From the NCBI GenBank assembly GCA_900550935.1, contig URUD01000075.1:1-5144 (forward strand): a stretch of DNA of 5,144 nt. Reading direction: 5' to 3'. The stretch is from an uncultured Roseburia sp. Its GTDB lineage: Bacteria > Bacillota > Clostridia > Lachnospirales > Lachnospiraceae. The translations under genes were made by a program, and so were the position numbers. This document shows positions 1 through 5,144 of the stretch, piece after piece. Below the pieces are notes generated by a model. It was not told where the DNA came from and did not search any database. It saw only the letters and a list, made by a program, of their open reading frames with translations. How positions within the stretch are numbered: position 1 is the first letter of the stretch; each line of letters begins with the position of its first letter.

Positions 1-374
1 ATTTCTTTCTCTCTATGAATCCAACAGCTTCCCAAGTTCAAGGCATGAGCTGCAAGCATCATATTTTCAAGCACACAAGTTCCATCCTCGATAGCAGTAT
101 GAGCATTTGAGGGAGCAAAAACCAATACATAAGTGGGAGCATCGTAAAAAGGATTTGATTTGGATCCAATTATTGCCGCATTCATTGCAGCCAGTTTTTT
201 GCGCTGCTCTTTATTCTGCACAGCTACGATAAACGCACTTTGGCGCCCTCCTGCTGAAGGTGCGTAAGTTCCTGCTTCAAGTACGGCATCCAATTCCACG
301 CGAGAAATTTGTCTGTCCTGAAATTTACGACAACTGCGTCGCGTCTTAATAATCTCCAAAAAATCATGTTCCAT
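1..374 (-). CDS. Nitroreductase-family protein, 5' part only (cut by window edge)
   Basis: The minus strand encodes 124 uninterrupted residues from an ATG at 374-372 and runs off the left edge. Seen: an N-terminal TRRSCRKF stretch (residues 11-18), AGTYAPSAGGRQS (34-46), YDAPTYVLVF (77-86) and a conserved region ending in NLGSCWIHRE (113-122). In the FMN-dependent nitroreductase fold, the RRS-R-F segment and the APSAGxxQ segment contact FMN, and the GSCWI segment is also typical. Such enzymes are usually cytoplasmic homodimers that reduce nitro compounds, quinones or flavins with NAD(P)H; the substrate here cannot be told. Short members of the family have about 165-180 residues, so roughly the last 50 should lie outside the window. 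No Shine-Dalgarno site precedes the ATG, as is common in Bacteroidota. The gene is transcribed away from the insertion sequence. Family call is firm, role is not. Confidence 0.9.
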   Translation of the reverse strand, partial: MEHDFLEIIKTRRSCRKFQDRQISRVELDAVLEAGTYAPSAGGRQSAFIVAVQNKEQRKKLAAMNAAIIGSKSNPFYDAPTYVLVFAPSNAHTAIEDGTCVLENMMLAAHALNLGSCWIHREKE

Positions 375-398
375 ATTATTCCGTGTTAAAGTTTGATG

Positions 399-406
399 CA
401 AAAGTA
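399..406 (-). promoter_or_regulatory. Candidate Bacteroidota-type -7 box for the nitroreductase gene
   Basis: On the minus strand these bases read TACTTTTG, an exact match to the TAnnTTTG -7 element used by the Bacteroidota primary sigma factor. It would place the transcript start near position 393, giving a leader of about 20 bases before the ATG at 374. I could not find a good TTTG -33 element at the expected distance, so the promoter may be weak or activator-dependent. An eight-base match in AT-rich DNA can arise by chance. Confidence 0.35.
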
Positions 407-432
407 GGTACATCTTACACTAAACCTTTTTA

Positions 433-467
433 CATTTGGCAAAAAATGATTTCGCATTTGACAAAAA
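433..467. promoter_or_regulatory. Pair of TTTGNCAAA dyads, possible operator
   Basis: CATTTGGCAAAAA (433-445) and CATTTGACAAAAA (455-467) are direct repeats matching at 12 of 13 positions. The starts are 22 bp apart, about two turns of B-DNA. Each contains a nine-base palindrome, TTTGGCAAA (435-443) and TTTGACAAA (457-465). They lie 60-95 bp upstream of the nitroreductase ATG, roughly at -46 and -68 if the candidate -7 box is right. Same-face dyads upstream of a promoter are a usual arrangement for a dimeric regulator. No regulator gene is visible in the window, so the function is inferred. Confidence 0.4.
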
Positions 468-513
468 GAGACATGCTTCCTGATTTATGACGCATCTTCG
501 CGAATTAAATACT

Positions 514-524
514 CCAGTGCATAA
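514..524 (+). repeat. Outer inverted repeat, left copy
   Basis: CCAGTGCATAA is the exact reverse complement of the right copy at 1625-1635. It is the outermost symmetric sequence around the transposase gene and the best candidate for the left IS end. Similarity stops immediately inside it. The base just outside (T513) does not pair with its counterpart (C1636). Confidence 0.55.
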
Positions 525-562
525 AAGCTAAAGGAGTTAGACAAGCGGCTTAGGGAATGTAG

Positions 563-575
563 AGTAGATGTTTTT
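563..575 (+). repeat. Inner inverted repeat, left copy
   Basis: AGTAGATGTTTTT is the perfect complement of 1607-1619. It lies 17 bp before the transposase ATG. It could be the true left IS end or a subterminal transposase-binding site. Confidence 0.55.
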
Positions 576-592
576 CGACCAAGAAAAGCACT

Positions 593-1543
593 ATGACAAA
601 ACCAAAATACCGCCGTCTAACATATGACGATAGAAGAGTAATAGAGAACATGTGTAAAGCTAAAAAAACGCAATCGGAGATAGCAAATGCGATAGGAGTA
701 TCGCAATCTACCATATCCCGTGAATTATCACGCAATCGAGTCGAAGGCGTTTACACGCATGGCAGAGCGTTTATGCGAACGTATTTGCGATTATTGCTCA
801 AACCTAAAAAATATCTAATAGGCGAGAATTAAGCCGATATTTTAGAAACTTTTCTAAAGAAGAAATGGTCTCCAGAAACCATATCATCGGTTTGTTTTGA
901 CAAGAAGATATCGCACCAGACTATTTACAATTATATTGAGCGTGAGCGTCAATTAGGAGGAACGTTGTACAGATATCTATTTTTTAAGAAGCGGCGCAGG
1001 AAGTATGGCATAAAAGATTACAGGGGGCAAATTCGTAACAGAGTGAGCATAGAAAGCAGACCCGAGATAGTGGCGGAAAGATCTAGATTTGGAGATTGGG
1101 AAGGAGATTTGATAATGGGCAAAAATCACAAGGGTGCGATACTGACGCTGGTAGAGCGGCGAAGCAAATATCTATGTGCAACTTACTTATCGGGGAAGGA
1201 TGCGAAAGCTACGAGAAATGGAGTAATAAAGTTGTTGCGCGGAATGAATGTGAAAACGATAACCTTTGATAACGGCAAGGAGTTTGCTTATCACGAAGAT
1301 ATGAGTAAAAGATTAAGGAGTGAAATATACTTTGCGCACCCATACACTTCTTACGAAAGAGGTCTTAATGAATACACAAATAGATTGTTGAGACAGTACT
1401 TTCCGAAGGGAATGGATTTGCGAAAAGCGACAGAAAGGGAACTAAAATTTGCGTTGAACGAGATCAACTCTCGACCGCGAAAGAGTTTAAATTGGAAGAG
1501 TCCAAGCGATTATCTTCACGAACTAAAGTGCGCCGCCCCCTAG
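593..1543 (+). pseudogene. IS30-family transposase with one in-frame nonsense codon
   Basis: A single reading frame from ATG 593 to TAG 1541-1543 would give about 316 residues, close to the usual 320. It is broken only by TAA at 830-832 (codon 80). Before it lies the N-terminal helix-turn-helix (about residues 10-50, with TQSEIANAIGVSQSTISREL). After it the frame continues without a shift through KKKWSPETISS and SHQTIYNYI, as in the family, into the DDE integrase core. The likely catalytic triad in full-frame numbering is D172 (in DWEGD), D226 (in TFDNGKEF) and E260 (in RGLNEYTNRLL). D226 and E260 are separated by 33 residues, the spacing reported for IS30 enzymes. The enzyme would cut and join IS ends. 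No Shine-Dalgarno site precedes the ATG. A substitution in codon 80 is the simplest explanation; a sequencing error is possible. Confidence 0.85.
965..1543 (+). CDS. Possible separate DDE-core protein from an internal TTG start
   Basis: Downstream of the nonsense codon the same frame could restart at TTG 965-967. A full AGGAGG lies at 955-960, four bases before it. The product of 192 residues would carry all three catalytic residues (D48, D102, E136 in its own numbering) but no DNA-binding helix-turn-helix. The codons under AGGAGG encode a family-typical Leu-Gly-Gly, so the site may be a coincidence of coding sequence. Translation is unproven; treat this as an alternative reading of the broken transposase, not a second gene. 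Confidence 0.3.
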   Translation: MYRYLFFKKRRRKYGIKDYRGQIRNRVSIESRPEIVAERSRFGDWEGDLIMGKNHKGAILTLVERRSKYLCATYLSGKDAKATRNGVIKLLRGMNVKTITFDNGKEFAYHEDMSKRLRSEIYFAHPYTSYERGLNEYTNRLLRQYFPKGMDLRKATERELKFALNEINSRPRKSLNWKSPSDYLHELKCAAP

Positions 1544-1548
1544 GGGGC
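1535..1548. terminator. Perfect 14-bp GC palindrome spanning the transposase stop codon
   Basis: GCCCCCTAGGGGGC is its own reverse complement and includes the TAG stop at 1541-1543. As RNA it could fold as a five-pair GC stem with a CUAG loop. It stands out in AT-rich DNA. There is no U-run directly after it, so it is not a canonical intrinsic terminator. It may still block transcription or protect the mRNA 3' end. Confidence 0.35.
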
Positions 1549-1606
1549 AATTAGTAAATAAATCAACAACTTAAACTTTAATCTTTACAAAAAACCAACA
1601 ATATCT

Positions 1607-1619
1607 AAAAACATCTACT
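1607..1619 (-). repeat. Inner inverted repeat, right copy
   Basis: This is the exact complement of AGTAGATGTTTTT at 563-575. Only five bases separate it from the outer repeat at 1625-1635, against 38 bases on the left, so the two IS ends are not symmetric. Confidence 0.55.
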
Positions 1620-1636
1620 GCCAGTTATGCACTGGC
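1620..1636. repeat. Hairpin at the right IS end, containing the outer inverted repeat
   Basis: GCCAGT at 1620-1625 and ACTGGC at 1631-1636 form a six-pair stem around the five-base loop TATGC. The outer inverted repeat TTATGCACTGG (1625-1635) lies within it. The left IS end has no equivalent hairpin. It may be part of the terminal repeat, a small terminator for the element, or a palindromic target, since IS30 is known to prefer palindromic target sites. Confidence 0.5.
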
Positions 1637-1709
1637 GTTTTGAAAAAAGGAAATATTACAAAATCGGCAAAAGATACAAAAACAAAATATTATCAGAAAT
1701 GGAGTAACA

Positions 1710-3074
1710 ATGAAAGAACAGTTAGAAAAAAATCCATTAGGAGAACAGAAAACAGGAAAACTTCTGGTCGAGTTTGCGATACCGAGTATTATTGCAATGC
1801 TGGTCAGTTCACTTTATAACATTGTAGATCAGTTTTTTATCGGAAGAAGTGTCGGAGAACTGGGAAATGCAGCAACGAATATTTCATTCCCGCTTTCAAT
1901 CTCCTGCGTGGCGATCGCATTATTGTTTGGGATAGGCGGAGCATCTGCATTTAACCTTGCAATGGGAAAAGGCGATAAGGAAGAGGCGGTTTACTATATT
2001 GGAAATGCAGCCGTGATGATGGTCTTATGCGGAACAATCTTAACCGTGTTTACCGAGATCTTCTTAGGACCGCTGATGCGCTTTTTCGGTTCACCGGAAA
2101 ATGTATTAGGTTATGCAAAAGAGTATACCGGAATTGTTGCGATCGGATTTCCGCTGTTGATCCTGACGGCAGGCGGAGGACATTTGATCCGTGCAGATGG
2201 CAGACCGCAGGTGGCAATGATCTGTAACATTGTTGGAGCAGTGATCAACACCATTCTGGATGCGATTTTTGTATTCGGACTGGGACTTGGCATGCGTGGA
2301 GCGGCATTTGCAACGATCATCGGTCAGATGATCTCAGGATTGCTCGTCATCTGGTATCTGGGGCACTGTAAAACGATACAGATAAAAAAGCAGCATCTTC
2401 GCATTGGCAAAGAACAGCTGAAAAGGATCACATCTTTGGGTGCAGCACCATGCAGTAACCAGCTTGCGATGATGGTTGTGCAGATCGTGATGAATAAATC
2501 GTTGAAATATTATGGTTCACTTTCCGTTTATGGGGAGGCAATCCCGATCGCCTGTGCCGGAATTATCACAAAGGTAAATCAGGTGTTCATGTCGTTTATC
2601 ATTGGAATTTCGCAGGGATTGCAGCCAATCGTAAGTTTTAATTACGGTGCGAGAAAATATCAGCGTGTCAAAGGGGCGTATCGACAGGCAATCATCAGTG
2701 GTTTTATTCTGGCGATCGCGGCATTTTTACTGTTTCAGATCGCACCGAGACAGATCATTTCCATTTTTGGAAATGGAACCGAGGAATATTATCAGTTTGC
2801 GATCAACTATTTCCATATCTTTTTGTTTTTTACGTTTGTGAATTTTCTGCAGCCGATCACATCAAACTTTTTTACTGCGATTGGAAAACCGACGGTAGGT
2901 GTGTTCTTATCCCTGACAAGACAGATCATATTCCTGCTGCCGTTATTGGTCGTATTTCCGCTTATTTTTGGAATTGACGGGATCATGTATGCGGGACCGA
3001 GTGCCGATTTTCTGGCGGCAGTTGTCACGGGAGCAATGGCAGTCCGCGAGCTGAAAAGAAAGGAATACCGATAA
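1710..3074 (+). CDS. MATE-family multidrug/cation antiporter (MepA-like)
   Basis: This 454-residue inner-membrane protein fits the usual MATE length of about 450 and the twelve-helix plan of two six-helix bundles. Seen: an N-terminal AIPSIIAMLVSSLYNIVDQF segment with the conserved aspartate (D40), the end-of-first-half signature RADGRPQVAMICNIVGAVIN (161-180) followed by ILDAIFVFG, and GISQGLQPIVSFNYGARK (299-316) in the second half. These segments resemble the MepA/DinF-like branch. MATE proteins export cationic drugs, dyes or metabolites in exchange for Na+ or H+; the substrate here is unknown. The start is supported by GGAG at 1701-1704, five bases before the ATG. The gene lies 12 bp upstream of the methyltransferase gene, so the two are probably cotranscribed. 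The nearby IS end could influence its expression. Confidence 0.92.
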   Translation: MKEQLEKNPLGEQKTGKLLVEFAIPSIIAMLVSSLYNIVDQFFIGRSVGELGNAATNISFPLSISCVAIALLFGIGGASAFNLAMGKGDKEEAVYYIGNAAVMMVLCGTILTVFTEIFLGPLMRFFGSPENVLGYAKEYTGIVAIGFPLLILTAGGGHLIRADGRPQVAMICNIVGAVINTILDAIFVFGLGLGMRGAAFATIIGQMISGLLVIWYLGHCKTIQIKKQHLRIGKEQLKRITSLGAAPCSNQLAMMVVQIVMNKSLKYYGSLSVYGEAIPIACAGIITKVNQVFMSFIIGISQGLQPIVSFNYGARKYQRVKGAYRQAIISGFILAIAAFLLFQIAPRQIISIFGNGTEEYYQFAINYFHIFLFFTFVNFLQPITSNFFTAIGKPTVGVFLSLTRQIIFLLPLLVVFPLIFGIDGIMYAGPSADFLAAVVTGAMAVRELKRKEYR

Positions 3075-3079
3075 AGGAG
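3074..3079 (+). promoter_or_regulatory. Shine-Dalgarno site of the methyltransferase gene
   Basis: AAGGAG starts on the last base of the MATE stop codon and lies seven bases before the ATG at 3087. It fixes the start and supports translation from a shared transcript. Confidence 0.75.
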
Positions 3080-3086
3080 TCTGACG

Positions 3087-4388
3087 ATGGAACAGAGAAT
3101 AAAAGAAGAAAGAAGTAAAAATACAGAACGAAAAAAGGTGCAGAAGAAAAATGACAGACCTGCACCGAAAAAGAAAGAGCAGCAGGCTCATGCAGATAAT
3201 GGGTTCTGCATGTATGCGAAAAAATGTGGTGGCTGCGATTATCAGGGGATTTCCTATGAGAAACAGTTGAAAAATAAACAGGAAATGGTAAAAAAGAATG
3301 TTGGAAAATTCTGCAAAGTGAATCCGATCATTGGCATGGAGCAGCCCTATCATTACCGCAATAAGGTACATGCTGTTTTTGACATCGTAAGAGGAAATAA
3401 AGGTCCGAGACGTTCACACACATTTGGGCGCGGCATGGCACCGGGCACGATCATTTCCGGCGTGTATGCAGCGGGAACACACGATGTGGTAAATATTGAT
3501 GAATGTCAGATCGAGGATGAGATCGCAGGTGCGATCATCCGGGATATCCGGGGGTTACTCCGTTCGTTTAAGATCAAAACGTATGATGAGGATACCGGAT
3601 ATGGATTGCTTCGCCATGTGTTAGTCCGCCGGGGCTTTTTCAGTGGCGAAGTGATGGTAGTTTTAGTACTTGGTTCTCCGATCCTTCCGTCTAAAAATAA
3701 TTTTGTGAAGGCATTACGCAAGCTGCACCCGGAGATCACGACAATCGTGATTAACGTAAATGACAAGAAAACCAGCATGGTTTTGGGTGAGAAAGAGACC
3801 GTGCTTTACGGAAAAGGTTATATCGAAGATACGCTCTGCGGCTGTACGTTCCGGATTTCCCCAAAATCATTTTATCAGGTCAATCCAATCCAGACGGAAA
3901 TTTTGTACCGCAAGGCAATTTCCTATGCAAAACTTACCGGAAAAGAGCGCGTGGTGGATGCGTATTGCGGCATCGGTACGATCGGTCTGATCGCCGCCTC
4001 CAAGGCAAAAGAGGTCATCAGTGTGGAACTCAATCAGGATGCGGTAAAGGATGCCATTATCAATGCAAAACGGAACCAAATCAAAAATGTCCGCTTCTAT
4101 CATGCCGACGCAGGAGAATTTATGGTGGATATGGCAGAGCAGGGAGAAAAGGTGGACGTTGTGTTTATGGATCCGCCAAGAGCCGGAAGTGACGAGGCGT
4201 TCTTAAATTCCGTGTTAAAACTGGCACCGGAACGGATCGTGTATGTCTCCTGCAATCCTGAGACGCTGGCACGGGATCTTAAGTATCTGACGAGGCGGGA
4301 GTATGAGGCGGTGGAGTGCCAGCCTGTTGATATGTTCCCATGGACCGGGCATTGTGAGGTGGTTGTTCAGATGGAGAGAGGGAGATAG
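3087..4388 (+). CDS. rlmD: 23S rRNA (uracil-5)-methyltransferase, RlmD/RumA family, without TRAM domain
   Basis: This 433-residue cytoplasmic enzyme should transfer a methyl group from S-adenosylmethionine to C5 of a uridine in 23S rRNA (U1939, and also U747 in the RlmCD version of Firmicutes). Seen: a [4Fe-4S] cysteine set C41, C47, C50 and C140; SFYQVNPIQTE (261-271); the SAM-binding loop DAYCGIGTIG (291-300); MDPPRAG (361-367); the nucleophile C389 in YVSCNPETLARDL; and the likely base E424 in the C-terminal GHCEVV. All key residues are present. The usual N-terminal TRAM RNA-binding domain is absent; instead residues 1-35 are rich in Lys, Arg and Glu. A segment near residues 100-118 looks longer than in related proteins I remember. 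Family is certain; which uridine is modified, and hence the exact symbol (rlmD or rlmCD), is not. Confidence 0.93.
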   Translation: MEQRIKEERSKNTERKKVQKKNDRPAPKKKEQQAHADNGFCMYAKKCGGCDYQGISYEKQLKNKQEMVKKNVGKFCKVNPIIGMEQPYHYRNKVHAVFDIVRGNKGPRRSHTFGRGMAPGTIISGVYAAGTHDVVNIDECQIEDEIAGAIIRDIRGLLRSFKIKTYDEDTGYGLLRHVLVRRGFFSGEVMVVLVLGSPILPSKNNFVKALRKLHPEITTIVINVNDKKTSMVLGEKETVLYGKGYIEDTLCGCTFRISPKSFYQVNPIQTEILYRKAISYAKLTGKERVVDAYCGIGTIGLIAASKAKEVISVELNQDAVKDAIINAKRNQIKNVRFYHADAGEFMVDMAEQGEKVDVVFMDPPRAGSDEAFLNSVLKLAPERIVYVSCNPETLARDLKYLTRREYEAVECQPVDMFPWTGHCEVVVQMERGR

Positions 4389-4442
4389 GTTAGGCTTTAT
4401 AAAAATTAATTATTAAAATTTCTGTTTTAAGGGTAAAATTAT

Positions 4443-4982
4443 ATGATTACGATAAAAGAGTTCTATGGTGACGTTAAAGATATAGATGAGAGTGTTCTTG
4501 CAGTGAAATCAGATTGTTTATGGGAGAAGGGTTCACTATTGGATATAAAGAATCTGGTTACACCACAGTTATTTTATTTACATATTCTTGTTAATCTGAT
4601 TGGCAATTGGAAATACGAAGGCTGGTGGTTTATAATGTGCGAAATGGTGCAATTTGTACCTTATATTGCTGAGACATTAAGCCAGGCAGGGGCAGAAGAT
4701 ATGAAAACAACTTTTGAAAAGGTAATTGACTGCTTTCCCGGAGACACGAGATTTGAAGATTCAGAGGAATATTTTGATATTGTTAATTTTTTACAAAGCA
4801 TGGCATATAAAGTAAAGAATGAAAGCTTGAAAACCATAACGCGTGAAGAGCGCAAAGCCAATATAAAAAAGTTGCAAAAGTGTGTAGACAAATTAGATGA
4901 GATAACCAGCAGGTATTGGGGCGATGATGCGCCTGGTCATGGGTGGAAACAGGCAATAGATTATATTGAATTGAACTGCTAA
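4443..4982 (+). CDS. DUF4375-like protein of unknown function
   Basis: This is a 179-residue acidic, soluble-looking protein with no signal peptide and no membrane segment. Residues about 48-100 (LVNLIGNWKYEGWW, then YIAETLSQAGAEDMKTTFEKVIDCFPG) resemble the DUF4375 pattern, in which an Asn/Gly-aromatic stretch is followed by a helix carrying a Leu-x3-Gly-Ala step and an acidic or aromatic helix ending near FP. The C-terminal part (about 131-155) is Lys-rich and probably helical. Members are often found in accessory clusters and some sit next to polymorphic toxins as possible immunity proteins; that role is inference here. AAGGG at 4429-4433 lies nine bases before the ATG. The gene uses many ATA, TTA and GTT codons and is more AT-rich than the gene before it, suggesting separate acquisition. 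Domain match is from memory of the pattern. Confidence 0.6.
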   Translation: MITIKEFYGDVKDIDESVLAVKSDCLWEKGSLLDIKNLVTPQLFYLHILVNLIGNWKYEGWWFIMCEMVQFVPYIAETLSQAGAEDMKTTFEKVIDCFPGDTRFEDSEEYFDIVNFLQSMAYKVKNESLKTITREERKANIKKLQKCVDKLDEITSRYWGDDAPGHGWKQAIDYIELNC

Positions 4983-5007
4983 TATTATATCAGAAATGTA
5001 TGTAATC

Positions 5008-5144
5008 ATGGACGAAAAATTGCTTAGAAATGGGAGTAAAGCTTAAAGCCTATGGAAGATTTGGCGGTTTTCTTCAAGAGCATACTGGTACATATACTGG
5101 TAAAAACAGTTGATGAGTTTAAGGGCATGAATCCCAAGGATGTG
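5008..5144 (+). pseudogene. Broken coding segment at right edge, possibly a toxin-cassette remnant
   Basis: No single frame covers this stretch. ATG 5008 gives only 12 codons. ATG 5030 gives 27 codons including YGRFGGFLQEHTGTYTGKNS, then a stop at 5111-5113. A second frame is open to the edge and ends TVDEFKGMNPKDV. Removing one A from the run of five at 5102-5106 would join the two as HTGTYTGK-TVDEFKGMNPKDV, which reads like real protein. The simplest view is a decayed gene, such as an orphan C-terminal toxin module that often follows immunity genes. The alternative is a true small gene starting at ATG 5052 in the open frame (31 codons to the edge). I do not recognise the family. Confidence 0.3.

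Larger units (their letters stand above)
514..1635 (+). mobile_element. IS30-family insertion sequence (about 1.1 kb, probably inactive)
   Basis: The element holds one transposase frame of the IS30 family. It is bounded by an 11-bp perfect inverted repeat: CCAGTGCATAA at 514-524 and TTATGCACTGG at 1625-1635. A second perfect 13-bp inverted pair, AGTAGATGTTTTT at 563-575 and its complement at 1607-1619, lies inside. Taking the outer pair gives 1122 bp and the inner pair 1057 bp; both fit the family's usual length of about 1.0-1.25 kb, so the exact ends are uncertain. No 2-4 bp target duplication is recognisable at either pair. The transposase has an in-frame stop, so transposition would need readthrough or a copy acting in trans. 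Presence of the IS is clear; the boundaries are moderate. Confidence 0.8.

Noticed and set aside
457..486. TTTGACA resembling a -35 element for the transposase
   Set aside because: No acceptable -10 box lies 16-18 bp downstream, and the sequence is better explained as one of the two TTTGNCAAA dyads.
550..735. Minus-strand open frame of 61 codons over the transposase start
   Set aside because: It overlaps the helix-turn-helix coding region in antisense and has no domain or ribosome binding site.
1686..1701. AATATTATCAGAAATG before the MATE gene resembles AATATTATATCAGAAATG at 4981-4998
   Set aside because: The match is short, AT-rich and interrupted by a two-base gap, so chance is likely; no further similarity extends on either side.
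1636..1709. Promoter for the MATE operon in the A-rich leader (TTGAAA at 1640-1645)
   Set aside because: No -10 sequence sits at a proper distance from it; the promoter cannot be placed with confidence.
2943..3371. Open frame of 142 codons on the minus strand
   Set aside because: It lies antisense across the MATE and methyltransferase genes, both of which have complete family motifs; its translation is Phe/Leu-rich and low in complexity, with no recognisable domain.
3506..3778. Minus-strand and alternate-frame open stretches within the methyltransferase gene (also at 3760-3990, 3867-4103 and 3965-4192)
   Set aside because: All are contained in a well-supported coding gene and show no family features or start signals of their own.
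4389..4442. Intrinsic terminator between the methyltransferase gene and the next gene
   Set aside because: The stretch is AT-rich with only weak A/T symmetry and no GC stem, so no terminator can be supported.
1..5144. CRISPR array, tRNA or rRNA gene, riboswitch
   Set aside because: No regularly spaced repeats, cloverleaf, rRNA signature or recognisable aptamer were seen on either strand.

Overview
The window is bacterial and its sequence signals suggest a gut anaerobe, but it falls into two parts that do not look alike. The left part (about 1-1635) holds the 5' portion of a minus-strand nitroreductase gene that lacks a Shine-Dalgarno site and has a Bacteroidota-like TAnnTTTG promoter box, followed by an IS30-family insertion sequence. 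The right part (about 1700-4400) holds two plus-strand genes with good Shine-Dalgarno sites and protein sequences resembling those of Lachnospiraceae (Clostridia). The change occurs at the insertion sequence. It could reflect recombination, horizontal transfer or a chimeric assembly, and the sequence alone cannot decide.

Layout. 1-374 (minus): FMN-dependent nitroreductase-family protein, cut by the window edge. 375-592: upstream region with two TTTGNCAAA dyads 22 bp apart. 514-1635: IS30-like element with an 11-bp outer inverted repeat and a 13-bp inner inverted repeat. Its transposase frame (593-1543) is intact except for one in-frame TAA at 830-832; a 14-bp perfect palindrome spans its stop codon. 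1636-1709: short A-rich leader. 1710-3074: MATE-family multidrug/cation antiporter. 3087-4388: RlmD/RumA-type 23S rRNA uracil-5-methyltransferase without a TRAM domain, 12 bp downstream and probably cotranscribed. 4443-4982: DUF4375-like protein in visibly more AT-rich DNA. 4983-5144: the start of what looks like a broken coding segment, possibly a toxin-cassette remnant, running off the right edge.

How it fits together. The MATE exporter and the rRNA methyltransferase form a compact two-gene unit, but the functional link is not evident: one is a membrane exporter and the other a housekeeping rRNA modification enzyme. The DUF4375-like gene plus the damaged fragment after it resembles the accessory tail of a polymorphic-toxin/immunity locus; that reading is inference. 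I found no convincing evidence of a wholly new system. The most useful points are the single-nonsense transposase, the nested asymmetric inverted repeats, the lineage change at the IS, the paired operator-like dyads, and the possible decayed toxin module at the right edge.
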